From NCBI RefSeq assembly GCF_003286085.1, contig NW_020825288.1:5642001-5706000 (forward strand): a DNA stretch of 64,000 bases. Reading direction: 5' to 3'. Positions 36,701-45,994 of this stretch are shown here, piece after piece (within the stretch, counting starts at the first letter, position 1; each line of letters starts with the position of its first letter). The notes under the pieces were generated by a model. That model had not been told where the DNA came from and did no database searches. It was given only the letters and a program-made list of their open reading frames with translations. Position numbers and translations under genes: made by a program. The DNA comes from Drosophila persimilis. Its lineage: Eukaryota; Arthropoda; Insecta; Diptera; Drosophilidae.

Positions 36701-39700
36701 AAATCATCATCTCCATACTCTGTAATGCGGCGGGGGAGTCCTGATTTTTCGTATAATTTGGCAACTGCCATATGGCCTGGCATCATCACAGATGATTTAG
36801 TTTGTCTTTGTCACTGGGATTAGCACTTGCCTTGCCCCAGAGCTGATCGGCTGCGACACAGAAGACCCTAGGGCTAGGGAGCGAGAGAGTCGTTTCTGCC
36901 TCCAGCTCCCATTCACTCACTCACTCACTCACTCACTCACGCCTCACTAGACACATCAAATTCATTTCATATGCTAGCCCGTCATCATGCCACGGCCTCG
37001 GCCTCGGCCTGGGCCTGCCCCTCGTCTGGGCATGTGGCAATCTATACGAGCATTTTATTCTGACGAGGCGACGAAAATAACATGTCAAATTTATAATACC
37101 AACAATTGCGTTATGCTCTTTTTTTATGACGCCGACGGGCTATAACCCCAAAAAAAAAAAACCAGGAAGGCAAAAATATGGAAATGGCTTTGGCCAGAAG
37201 CATCTGGTATTTGGCGTTGGCCGGGAGGGAGGGGCGTGGCACAGCCGAGAAGCGGATAAATTGCTCGTGTGTTTGAAAATAGCACGCCGCGCCGGCAATT
37301 GAGGCTTTTTTTACGACTTGCCGAACTAATTACTAGAACTTTTACCAAATGCATTCCCGAATTGGCCAAATGGGAATTGTGACGCACAAGGCTTATGCCT
37401 ATTCGGATAATCTGCCGCCGATTTGCATCCACCTCCACATTCCCATCGCATTGGGCGGCCTTTCGGGAAAAATCGAAGCCTCATTGGAAAATCAACTTGC
37501 TGCCTGGCGGGCGTCACGTTTCAGCGGAAGATGACGGCAATTGTTGCAAATAATTTTTTATGCTGTACACTGCCTGTGGCGCTGGGCGCATGGGTGCGAA
37601 TATAGATATTTTTTGTTTCTTCAGTTTTGTTTGTTTGCCGAAGAAAGCCCCAAAGGCTAAGCCAAGCAGCAGCATTGGCAGTGGCAGCCTGCCTGACTGC
37701 CGTTTCTTATGACTTTCATTTGTTTTGACATCACGTTGCTGCAGCGCCACAGCTGATGTTGCTGGTGGTGGTGGTGGCGGTGGGGCGGGGAAGGCAGCAT
37801 AACGGCCATACATTGGAGTCACGCAGAGCGGCAGAGACTAAGAGCGGCCTCAGGGGGCAATTGAAAAGTTTGCAAAGAGGTTACCAATCGATTCTATAGC
37901 TTCCTCTCCGTTGGCTTGCAGTTTCTTAAAAACAAGCTTAAATTTCGACTAGAAATAATAGAGCTGTCATAAGGAAACTAATTTAATATAACTTTTTAAT
38001 TGCCAAGGAGTTGAAATCTCTTAAAATAAAAAGACATCGTGCTTGAACATGTTCCTGTATCCCTGGTCATAGGAAGGAATCGGAGGGGCTATAATTTTTA
38101 TAAAAAATAAATAAATTTATAATTAATATTATTATAATACAAATTATTTAGTTTTAATTAATTTGTAATACAAATTATTTAGTTTCAATTAATTTGTATT
38201 ATTAAAATCAAATGGAACTATTATTTTGAATTATCATTATAAAAATTGAAAAAAAAAATTTTTATTTAAAAAAAGAAAACTAATTTTTGCTTTTAATTTT
38301 TTCGAATTTTTTTAAAATATTAAAAATTATTTTTAAAAAATTTGACAATAAAAAATGATCCTTCTCCAGGCTATCTCTTTAAAAAAGCAACTGTATTTTT
38401 TTAATTTTTTTAAGCCATCATTTATTTTTATTGTGATCTTTGGAAGCAGTCGATAGAAAATTTTATCCCATGCGATAATGAGCAGTGCAAAATCTCTCTC
38501 TCTCAGGCACTTTCCACGTGCCGAAATCGTAGAGCTGCCCTCGTTCGGATTGAAAGAAAATCCACGGCAGAGTCATAAAAGCTGCGTTGCACGTTGCCGG
38601 TTGCCGATGCTGCCTGCTGCCTGCTGCCAGCCGCCGTTTGTTGTTTGTTGTTTTGGCTGCCGGGCGTATTGGCATTCGGTATGCCATCGCCTGTTTCTTA
38701 TGGCATTACGCGTTATTACAGAAACAACTCGAGTAGTAGCCCCAACCCCAACTGACTTTGACTTTGCCTTGTGCCTCTCCGATTGCTTTGGTTGTTGTGC
38801 GCTGCACAATAATCAGAATGTTTTTTCCCCTCCTTGAGGTCCATGAATGTTGGCAAAATGCGCAAATGTTTGCGCCTTTGGTTGAGGAAGCAACATAATA
38901 TACAATATACGCACACAAACACAGGCACATATCCCATATCAATAGCAATACCCAGCACCCCAGATCAAGTTGAATCGTAAGGGAGATCCCATCCCCCACA
39001 CACACACAATCCCCTGCTTCGCTGGCGGCGCTTATGCATTTTTCATAACGTACACAAACACGTGCTGGCTTCGCTACATATTCATATATGCCCCCCCTCC
39101 CCAGAGCACGGCAAAGCAGAGCGGAGCAGAGAAAAGAAAAGAAAAATGAAATGAAAATTCCACCAATGGCTCCTCCCCCGCCCCTAACCATATCGTGCAT
39201 CCATCAACACGTCAGAAGGCGGCAACAGCTGCCGACACTTCAAGTGCCAATAAAAATGTTAAGTATCTTTGCACTGTTGACATTCCAGAACGAAAGCCGC
39301 CCTGGCCCCCCATCGTAGATACAAAACGAAAACGACTAGATAAATGCTGCAGATACTCGAAGAGTATCTGTGGGCAGTGTTCCTGGGAGGCGGCGCCCAT
39401 AAATTAGGCGCCAGATTAGAACGCGAAAACATTTTTGACAATTTCTATGGGCTTCGACATAGTTTCACTCGGGCGTCCTCCGTCCCGGGGGACTGTCGGG
39501 CAAAGTATCTGTCAGATACTTGTACGCACTCTTATCAACATCCTTACATCATCAGGGCTCGGCTTGGCGAACTTTGATTGTAGTCAACGACGCACGACGA
39601 ACGACGAACATCTTCTTGTTGTTTTTGGCTCCGCCGCGTTAAAGTTGTGCTCCTCCACAGTATCTAAACATATTCAGGCACACACAGATACACGTGTGGT

Positions 39701-42700
39701 GCGTACGTATGTATGTATGTACATAGTTCTCATTACGGGCTATGTAATGAGCACGTTCCTGGCTGGAGTCGTGTAAACATGCTCATTATATAGACAACAT
39801 TCAACATGCAGGTGAGAGCCAGCGGAGCGGCCATGCGGAAGGATACGAAAGGATACGATAGGATGGGAATGGGGCTGTGCTGTCAGTGCCACTTCATATT
39901 TACACCTCCACACCCCTCGGGTATGCGGAGCTTTGACGCACTTATATTTACAGATTAGCATAACATTAAAGCACGCACACTCCCACGCACATTTTTACAA
40001 AAGTAATTTACATGATAATACACTTCTTGTTTCGCTGTTTCACTGCTGTTTTTCAACTCAATTTACAGCCTCCCGCTTCGGTCGGGTTTCCAATTAAAAA
40101 TCGAGTGGAAATCAAGTTTTTCTTTTTCGTTTTCGTTTTTGTTGATTACTCACCCGCTTGCCACGCTTGCCGCGCGGTCCTTTCTCGCCGGGGGGTCCGG
40201 CCGGTCCGATGGGTCCCGCCTCGCCGCGCTCGCCGGGCTCCCCTGGTGGACCTGTGCGGTGCGGGAAAATGTTAATTTTAGCCAGGAATTTCTAGTGACA
40301 GATTTACCCAAAATTCGTGTAAACAAAATACAGATACAGAGAGAGATTCAGGTTCAGATACGCAGATACAGATACAGATACGCCCGCAAGTGTTACGCAA
40401 ACAGGGCGGGGAGGGGGTAGGGAGGGGGCTGGGATCGCTACCTTTTGTAATTATAGAGCAACAAGAGCTCAATAAACCGCCTGCCCGGTACCCCCCGAGT
40501 GTGTCCACAATCATTTGTTGTTGGTTTTGGTCAGCAATTTGTTCAACTGGTTTGATGACAGGACGGACCAATCCTCTGCACGGGATGGATGGGATGCTCT
40601 GGCTTAGTTCAAAATGCAAATTGTTTATTTACCAAAGAATGAAATAAAGTGGAAGACACAGTGGTTGCCAATCATTGTATCTCGTAGTTCAAGGCCTTTG
40701 TGGTCTCATCTTCTTCGACTAGTTCCTATGCTAATGACGCGACTTGACCTACTTATACCTCCAGCAGAACGCAACTCAGCAGCTGAATCGAAAGGCAAAC
40801 AGATGCAGAATAACAATTTAATATGCAAAAGTTGCACTTTCCCTGCTTTCCCCGGCAGCCAGAAGCCAGAAGCCAACAGCCGGCAGCTGCCAAAGCAGCT
40901 GGAATTTATTTATGCCATCGAGGAGATCTGCCCAATGAACTGGAGCTGAAATTGAATCTGTGTTCCGTTCCTGCTGATGCTCCTTGCCATTCAAATCCAA
41001 TTTGTGTTCATCTGTTTCCAATCTCTTGGTCTTCGGCTTGGTCTTGGTCTGGGTCCTCGAACGACAGCCACTTTGGCACCCATCGAAAGCCCCTCCGTTT
41101 GTTCACTCAATTTGCGCGTTCTGTTGTTCAACTCTGGGCGATACCTCAAAGTGGCCCATAAATCCATCAGCATTCAATTGACTTTGCCCCACTGTGGCTG
41201 GGCAACCTGTTTAGTTAAAATAATGAGAAATAGCGTTCCTTTTTTGCCAGGGCTGGCCATGATGGGCTCTCGGCTCTCTGCCTGTTTACCATGGCCATTA
41301 AATGAGACCATTTACACAGAGCCAACAATGGGGGAGGCACAAGAGGAGTCATATCATAGATAAATCCAATTGTGCGGCTTGTCAAAATGTGCCCCTTGTG
41401 TGTGTGCGAAAAGATATAGAAAATTTATTAAGTTCGTAAAATTGGGGTTTTAGGGGCCAGGTCGAGGACTGGGACGTCCTTTGGTCAGAGCATAAATTTG
41501 CCAGCCAGCCTCTGGACGGACGTGCCTGTGGATCCTGTAGATGTCGTTTCCCATTTGTTTATAAAGTATGTGTCTGTATCCCCCCCTCACACCCACCACC
41601 CCTTGTGCTACTCCATTGTCTGGGCCAGAGTTTTCCCATTTATGGTTGCATAATTCACCGTTAAGCATTTTAGGCGACAATTGCAAACAAAATACAAATG
41701 GAAATAAAAATAAAAATAAAAACTATTTCCACAATGCCAGACAGAAAAGACCTCGAAGAAGAGCGGTCTGCGGACTGCAGAGTGGACTCGGAGTCGGACT
41801 CGGAGTCGGACTCGGAGTCGGACTCGGAGTGGCAGGATTGTGGATTTATAGTGTCCAGGATATTGGATTGCCGGTCCTGTTTCGCTTGTTGCCCTGTTTG
41901 CAGATGGCAACGCAAGAGATAAGTTTTAATTTCAGTCCAGAGAGTCCAGTCTAGTGAGAGCCCAAAAGACGAAATGCAATCAACCAAAAACCCAAATGAA
42001 ATGAAATTCAAATAAATCATGAAATAAATTGAATTTTTTGCCATTACACAGCTGAGACTTCCGAGATTTTGTGTGGGCCCAGAGAGACTCCAAATGACAC
42101 ATTCAATTGCTGTGAGAGGGTCTGTGTGCCAGAGAAAAGCTTAACTAATTACGAGAACGATAAGATAAGCCGTCGAGACCAGACGCAGGGCATCCCAAAA
42201 TACAAATGACACTCAATTTATTCAAATCAAGACCAAACGCTGTCCCCTGGGCTCCAGTTGGTCGCTGATTTTCGGTGCGGCACAAATAAATTGCAATTTC
42301 ATGTCCATCAAGGCGGACATGGACCCACAGAAGCCGAGGCGCACTGGGGGCGGGCGGATGCAACTGTCGACGGCTATCGCTGCGGCAGATCTCTGGTGGC
42401 AGTGGCAGTCCAGGAAGAAATCTAGAAACAATGGCCATTGCAACTGCAACTGCAACTGATGCCAGCCCACTGATAAGGCCAGAGCGGAGGATGCGGGTTG
42501 TACAAGCCGCGGACAAGCGCTTAATTGATGGCACGCTCAAATGCATTAGGGGCACTCACTGGTAGTCCAAATCGCAAGATCGGAGGCATAAATTGGTTAT
42601 TGAATCAGAATCTCTGTTTGCCAGTTTAATTGAAATTCCTTTCGAGCCCTCCTCCATCCATCCATCGACAATCCATCAACTCGGCAAAGGAGTTTTCAGT

Positions 42701-45700
42701 GTCGCACACGACATTTATAGGCCATCAATCTATCCACTCATCATTGGGCTTAATCCGTGACATGCACCGATTGCTTATTTATTATACCCCTCCTGAGTGC
42801 CCCTAGTAAAACCAATAGTACAAGCCATTCCAATCCATTCCGTGTAAGTATTGTTGTACTCCAGCTCCAGCTCCAGCTCTCGATGGCAGTCCAGTCCCAT
42901 GCTAATGAGCCGCTAAAAGCAACATAAATGACATAAAGTTGCATTTTTACGACTGCCTAGAAGTGTTTCGAGTTCTCGGGGTCTACAAATTTTTATGGAA
43001 ATCGTAGTTGGGGGGGGCGGGCAGATTTAGGAGGCTCCACTATTCGGGAACGGCGTGTTTTTGGTGGCTATTTTCGTTTATTAAATTCGAATAAAGTGCA
43101 GAAATGTGTTTGGGGCCAGGCAGCTCATAAAAACAGGCCAAACCAAACAAATGGAAATTCTATTGTTGTTGGCAGTGGGCGGGTCGGAGTGGGCTGTCGA
43201 GCTGCCAACAATTTGGTGCGCATTTAATTGACGTCGAACTATGCATGCGGCATGCGGCATGCGGCATGGCGCAGCATCCAAGCGCAAAGGTCGTAAATGT
43301 TATCGCAAAATTCCCCAAAAATTTCCCCAAATATGGACGGAGGCTTCGAAATCAAATATTTAAAAAATGTATTTGGCCTGGCAGCGGAAATGCAAGCGCT
43401 GGCTGGCATTTTGATTTCCATTTTAACGAGCCGCTGGCCCAAAAATAAGAGGCCAAAAATCAAAGGCCAGGCCAGGGGACGCAATGTTCCGTTCGTCAAT
43501 GACTCAATTAGATGTGGGTGTGGGTGTGAGTGTGAGTGTGGGGGGCGGGGGAGAGAGCATTCCCAGATTTCGGTTGATGGCCTATAAATTAGGCGACCCG
43601 CAGCCGCGTGGCAGCACTTGAAAACCTCAACGATCGATCGATTCCCAGGCCAGCGACTGCATCTGCATCCGTATCTGTATCTGTGTCTGAGAGTGCTTAA
43701 GTGGCTGTTGGATGAAATGAACAAACAAACAGATATACCCGTACAGCTGCCACACTTACCAGGTGGTCCGGCCGGTCCCGGCGGACCCTCGATGATGCCC
43801 GTAGGGAACTCGTCACCCTTGATGGTTGTGGTTAGTCCCCGATCGCCGCGATCGCCTTTGTCACCCTGTAAACGAGACAGAGACAGAGAGAGGGAGAGAG
43901 AGACGGAGAGACGCATGCGGATGCGAGTGAGTCATTGTGGAAAATTAAGTGGAAAATGCAGGAAAATGTCGAAAAAAGGAAAGGTGCGGCAGGGATGTGG
44001 CAACAAAAGCGGGCGCTTAATACATAAATAAACGATAAATAATGTGGAAAACCGACCCGAAAAGAACAAAAGCAGGCACACACACACACACACACACACA
44101 CGAAAGGACTACGACTACGAATCACTTGGCAGTCAGTCACTTAAAACGTCACAATGTTTATCCAACAGATACAGATAATGCATTAATCCCGGTGACATCT
44201 TCTTCGGTTCGTTCGTTATGTGTTCTGTGTGTGTGTGTCCTTATCTGGGGCCTTTGTTTTGGGTTTTTCGGTGAATCACTACTCACCTTCGTGCCAGGTG
44301 CACCGGACACGCCAGGCGGTCCGGCGGGCCCCGGCTGTCCGGCCTCGCCCTGGACGCCCTGCGCTCCAGTTTCGCCCGGTGGTCCTCGCTCGCCCGGCAC
44401 CCCCGGCTGTCCCGCCTCGCCCGCTGGTCCCGGCGGACCCGGCTCCCCAGGCTCGCCCTGGCCGCAAACAGAGAGAAAGAGAGATGTTTATTAGCTTAGG
44501 ATCGTCCATGGTGCTGCCAGAAAAGGATTAACTGGAGGCCGTAGAGGTTAGTAAGAGAGATGGGCGCGTGCAGGACATGCTGGACGGTGTAAGGATTCCT
44601 GGGCGTGGCATTTGGGTGTGGGCCAGTAACTTACCTTCAGCTGTATGACTGTGGAAGCGGACACATTGACGCCGGCTTCTTGCAAGTCCTTACAGCGCAC
44701 CAACCACAAAACACCAACCGAAACAGACAGGATTTTAATCAACCAAAAATGGAGTTAAAAAACGTTAAAAAATCGGTTAATCAAAGTAATATTCAAAATA
44801 AAGAATGGTTAATAAATCAACAGAATACCAGAACAGAAGAAGCTGCTGCAAAAAGCAAGATAAAGCAAATGAAAAGCAAATAAACCGCAAACTAAGGACC
44901 AAGGCCCAAGGACCAAGGCCCAAGGACCAAGGACCCCACCAAGTGGAGTGTCAAACTCAAAAGTCTACAATACAGTACGGGAAAAGCAGTAGAGAACGGC
45001 CAGCGGCCATGAGAAAATTCCATTAAAAATTACCGAGGAATCTACGAAATGAAAAGGCATCCAAAAAGTGTCCAAAGGAATGGAAAGAACGCAAGGGAGG
45101 AGGGGAGGAGGGGAAGGAGATGTTGCAACAAATTTATGGTGCAGTTTAAACAAAGGAACAGCAGACAGGCGACAGGAGACAACAGACTGGGGAGACAACT
45201 TAAAAGCATTACGGATACAAACAACAATGAAGCGGGGACGGAGAGTACTCGTAAAATACAACTACAACAAGACCGACTACGACATGGGAAGGACAATTGC
45301 AGACGGCCAGCAAACAGGACCACACGGAGAGTGGCAGAGAGAGAGAGCAAGGACAAGGCAAGGACAACAAGTTGCAAATAATTTGTTGCATTTGCGCTGC
45401 CATCTCCTGGCCATCTGCATTTGCCCTTTGAGCAATGGCCATGACCACGACGACATCTACGCAAGGACTACAGTGACTAAGACTAGGACTAAGTGTGAGA
45501 GGGGGGTGGAGGGGGGGTCGGGCTCTATACCTTTACAGCAACTATTTCCGCATAGCCCAACGTGCCGCCATGCAGCGTTGTCACCGATCTCTTCAGACCC
45601 TAGGAATGCAAAAGCAATTTAGATCCAGTTAGACGCTATTCAATTTTGTAGCCGAGAGCCGAGAGCCGAGAATTGCAGCAGCCGTTCGTTCGCTTTGGAT

Positions 45701-45994
45701 GGTAGGTTGTGGCACGGACACGAACTTACCTTCACCGTCTGGAAGACATCCATGCCCGGGTGGCCGGTGTCGCCCTTCTGGCCCTTGTCGCCGGGCTTGC
45801 CAGCCGCTCCCTTCTCGCCGCTGATGCCATTGAGACCCTGTGCGGATCGTGAAGAGAACTCTTTTTCGCTTAGCATATGGAACGGGTTTTGTTGCCACTT
45901 GGCTAGCCACTTACCGCGTCGCCCTTGTCGCCGGTGTCGCCCTTCTTGCCGCGCTTCCCTCGCTTGCCCGGTGGCCCCGGCGGTCCTGGAGGAC
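24696..45994 (-). CDS. CG42342: Transmembrane-type collagen, 3' part (15 internal exons plus terminal exons)
   Basis: Fifteen minus-strand exons with canonical borders and matching phases encode about 534 residues before the terminal exon. They form Gly-X-Y blocks broken by short non-collagenous linkers. Order: [13 protein letters not shown] block; VFQTVK linker; two linker exons without Gly-X-Y; a 19-triplet block; a [17 protein letters not shown] break; GKRGKR; an [17 protein letters not shown] break; 33 uninterrupted triplets ending RGDS; a basic linker; more triplets; a Cys-containing tail. Frequent non-collagenous breaks and furin-like sites fit the type XIII/XXIII/XXV transmembrane collagens. 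Trimers of such proteins sit at the cell surface and can be shed. The cytoplasmic and membrane exons were not found, so membrane anchoring is inferred from the family. The gene extends beyond 45994 towards higher coordinates. The D. melanogaster name is from memory. Confidence 0.85.
25353..25526 (-). CDS. CG42342: Alternative C-terminal exon of the collagen gene (acidic tail)
   Basis: The acceptor is CGCCCTATAG. Fifty-seven codons begin [20 protein letters not shown], continue into a Glu/Asp-rich stretch ([20 protein letters not shown]) and end DNLHNNE with TGA. No good donor lies before the stop, so if included it is the last coding exon. It would replace the QENWQAW tail. NAS is a possible N-glycosylation site. 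I see no poly(A) signal close downstream. Confidence 0.6.
   Translation of the reverse strand, partial: EPIISTPVHKDYLPDVTQPESNASDYEQEEEEDEEQAEAEDNENEYDEYQDNLHNNE
25935..26132 (-). CDS. CG42342: Collagen gene: last Gly-X-Y exon with Cys-containing tail
   Basis: Sixty-six codons: triplets from [13 protein letters not shown] through [17 protein letters not shown] to GEQGVPGLD, then a non-collagenous [20 protein letters not shown] ending K. The donor is AAG|GTTAGC. The acceptor (ATGAAACCCAAAAAG) has no pyrimidine tract, which is unusual; a TAA lies in frame just upstream, so an acceptor must be here. The two cysteines may cross-link chains. It contains another RGD. Confidence 0.85.
26452..26505 (-). 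CDS. CG42342: Collagen gene: 54-base exon [13 protein letters not shown]
   Basis: Six triplets, [18 protein letters not shown]; acceptor TATTCGCAG, donor CCG|GTAAGC. Fifty-four bases is the classic fibrillar collagen exon size. Confidence 0.9.
26582..26608 (-). CDS. CG42342: Collagen gene: 27-base microexon GPPGLDGMK
   Basis: Three triplets between acceptor GCTGCACAG and donor AAG|GTATTT, phase 0 at both ends. It is too short to stand out as a reading frame, but it fits the frame and Gly-X-Y register of its neighbours. Confidence 0.8.
26609..29942 (-). other. Collagen gene intron (~3.3 kb)
   Basis: AT-rich DNA with TG tracts near 29069-29095 and 29577-29632, ATACAT repeats near 29358-29460 and TTTTTG repeats near 28258-28280. 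Apart from the VWGDY candidate at 29716-29733, no exon is supported. Confidence 0.55.
29716..29733 (-). CDS. Candidate alternative terminal exon of the collagen gene (VWGDY, stop)
   Basis: Within the ~3.3 kb intron after GKAGIP, a very good pyrimidine tract (TCTTGTCTCTTTCTTTCTAC) ends at GGAACAG. In phase 0 the following bases read VWGDY and then TAA. If used, this would end the protein early, before the last four exons. A nearby poly(A) signal was not found, so it stays a candidate. Confidence 0.3.
   Translation of the reverse strand: MWGDY
29943..30005 (-). CDS. CG42342: Collagen gene: 63-base exon [13 protein letters not shown]
   Basis: Seven triplets, [19 protein letters not shown] then IP; acceptor TTAATTTCAG, donor CCG|GTAAAT. 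The donor is weaker than its neighbours, which may matter for the choice between alternative ends downstream. Confidence 0.9.
30079..30123 (-). CDS. CG42342: Collagen gene: 45-base exon [15 protein letters not shown]
   Basis: Five perfect triplets between acceptor AATTTTCAG and donor CCG|GTAAGT. An exon of a whole number of Gly-X-Y triplets is characteristic of collagen genes. Confidence 0.92.
30187..30282 (-). CDS. CG42342: Collagen gene: [14 protein letters not shown] block
   Basis: Acceptor TTCCCCAG; 32 codons, LY followed by ten triplets ending GRKGDS; donor TCG|GTAAGA. Confidence 0.92.
30344..30412 (-). CDS. CG42342: Collagen gene: basic linker exon [11 protein letters not shown]
   Basis: Twenty-three codons from [20 protein letters not shown] to IEY, phase 0, with acceptor CGACTTTCAG and donor TAC|GTAAGT. 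It is not collagenous. R-K-M-R-R-R is a strong candidate for proprotein-convertase cleavage. Small linker exons like this are often alternatively spliced in transmembrane collagens. Confidence 0.85.
30481..30843 (-). CDS. CG42342: Collagen gene: largest exon, acidic break plus 33 triplets ending RGDS
   Basis: The acceptor is ATCCACTGCAG; 121 codons. The first 22 residues ([18 protein letters not shown] then TLLR) form a non-collagenous break with DEDYDDP, a possible tyrosine-sulphation context. Then come 33 perfect triplets, including [19 protein letters not shown] and [15 protein letters not shown]. The donor is TCG|GTGAGT. The block ends in an RGDS integrin-type motif. Confidence 0.95.
30844..40153 (-). 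other. Collagen gene intron (~9.3 kb)
   Basis: The exons on each side are both phase 0 at this junction, so no exon is needed in between. The intron holds CA/TG tracts, CTCA tetranucleotides near 36912-36940, GACG repeats near 33059-33076 and an extremely AT-rich block near 38090-38420. Open frames on both strands are repeat-driven. Confidence 0.6.
38090..38420. repeat. AT-rich block with a ~31 bp direct repeat
   Basis: Composition drops to nearly pure A+T inside an otherwise mixed intron. Two copies of AATACAAATTATTTAGTTT followed by (T/C)AATTAATTTGT... lie head to tail at about 38138-38200. It could be a remnant of a small AT-rich transposable element. Confidence 0.55.
40154..40251 (-). 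CDS. CG42342: Collagen gene: [10 protein letters not shown] block ending RGKRGKR
   Basis: The acceptor CGCACAG leaves GT to complete the split Gly codon from the previous exon. Thirty-two codons run through [18 protein letters not shown] to GPRGKRGKR. The donor is CGG|GTGAGT. The terminal R-G-K-R-G-K-R has the furin R-X-K/R-R pattern, just before a non-collagenous break. Confidence 0.92.
40252..43759 (-). other. Collagen gene intron (~3.5 kb)
   Basis: The two flanking exons share a split Gly codon, so they can be joined directly. The intron contains a 12-base GGACTCGGAGTC tandem repeat near 41783-41830. No other feature is supported. Confidence 0.6.
41783..41830. repeat. 12 bp tandem repeat GGACTCGGAGTC
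   Basis: Four tandem copies of a 12-base unit that is itself nearly palindromic, in a collagen gene intron. Confidence 0.85.
43760..43865 (-). CDS. CG42342: Collagen gene: [10 protein letters not shown], a break, then GPPGPAGPP
   Basis: The acceptor is GTTTACAG. The exon encodes [10 protein letters not shown], an interruption [16 protein letters not shown], and [10 protein letters not shown], ending in phase 1 with G. The donor is CCTG|GTAAGT. It contains an RGD tripeptide (GDRGDRG). Confidence 0.92.
44287..44457 (-). CDS. CG42342: Collagen gene: 19-triplet block
   Basis: The acceptor is TTTGCGGCCAG. Fifty-seven codons form 19 perfect Gly-X-Y triplets from [10 protein letters not shown] to GVSGAPGTK. 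The donor is AAG|GTGAGT. Codon use is strongly GC-rich. Confidence 0.93.
44635..44688 (-). CDS. CG42342: Collagen gene: non-collagenous linker exon [12 protein letters not shown]
   Basis: Eighteen codons, [18 protein letters not shown], phase 0, with acceptor GCGCTGTAAG and donor AAG|GTAAGT. NVS is a possible N-glycosylation site. Joined to the next exon it reads VIQLKGEPGEPG, a typical entry into a collagen block. Confidence 0.75.
44892..44938. repeat. AAGGACC(AAGGCCC) minisatellite
   Basis: Short head-to-tail copies of AAGGACCAAGGCCC, in a collagen gene intron. Confidence 0.75.
45531..45599 (-). CDS. CG42342: Collagen gene: non-collagenous linker exon [12 protein letters not shown]
   Basis: Twenty-three codons, [20 protein letters not shown] then AVK, phase 0, with acceptor ATTCCTAG and donor AAG|GTATAG. 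There is no Gly-X-Y, but phase and splice borders fit its neighbours. Like the exons either side it ends in V/L-K, so these small exons could be used alternatively. Confidence 0.65.
45730..45837 (-). CDS. CG42342: Collagen gene: exon with ten triplets then VFQTVK
   Basis: The acceptor is CCGCACAG. Thirty-six codons start [10 protein letters not shown] and end GMDVFQTVK. The donor is AAG|GTAAGT. The Gly-X-Y pattern stops at GMD. Confidence 0.88.
45915..45994 (-). CDS. CG42342: Collagen gene: first recognised exon ([10 protein letters not shown] block)
   Basis: The acceptor TTGCAG leaves GT to complete a Gly codon, so the preceding exon must end in phase 1 with G. Nine triplets follow, running through [12 protein letters not shown] to GDKGDA; the donor is GCG|GTAAGT. 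The basic KRGKRGKKG run is a possible proprotein-convertase or heparin-binding site. The upstream exon was not identified. Confidence 0.88.

Noticed and set aside
45068-45622. 184-codon plus-strand frame antisense to collagen exons
   Set aside because: It overlaps a supported minus-strand exon and the surrounding intron, and its amino-acid content is biased towards Arg/Thr/Gln.
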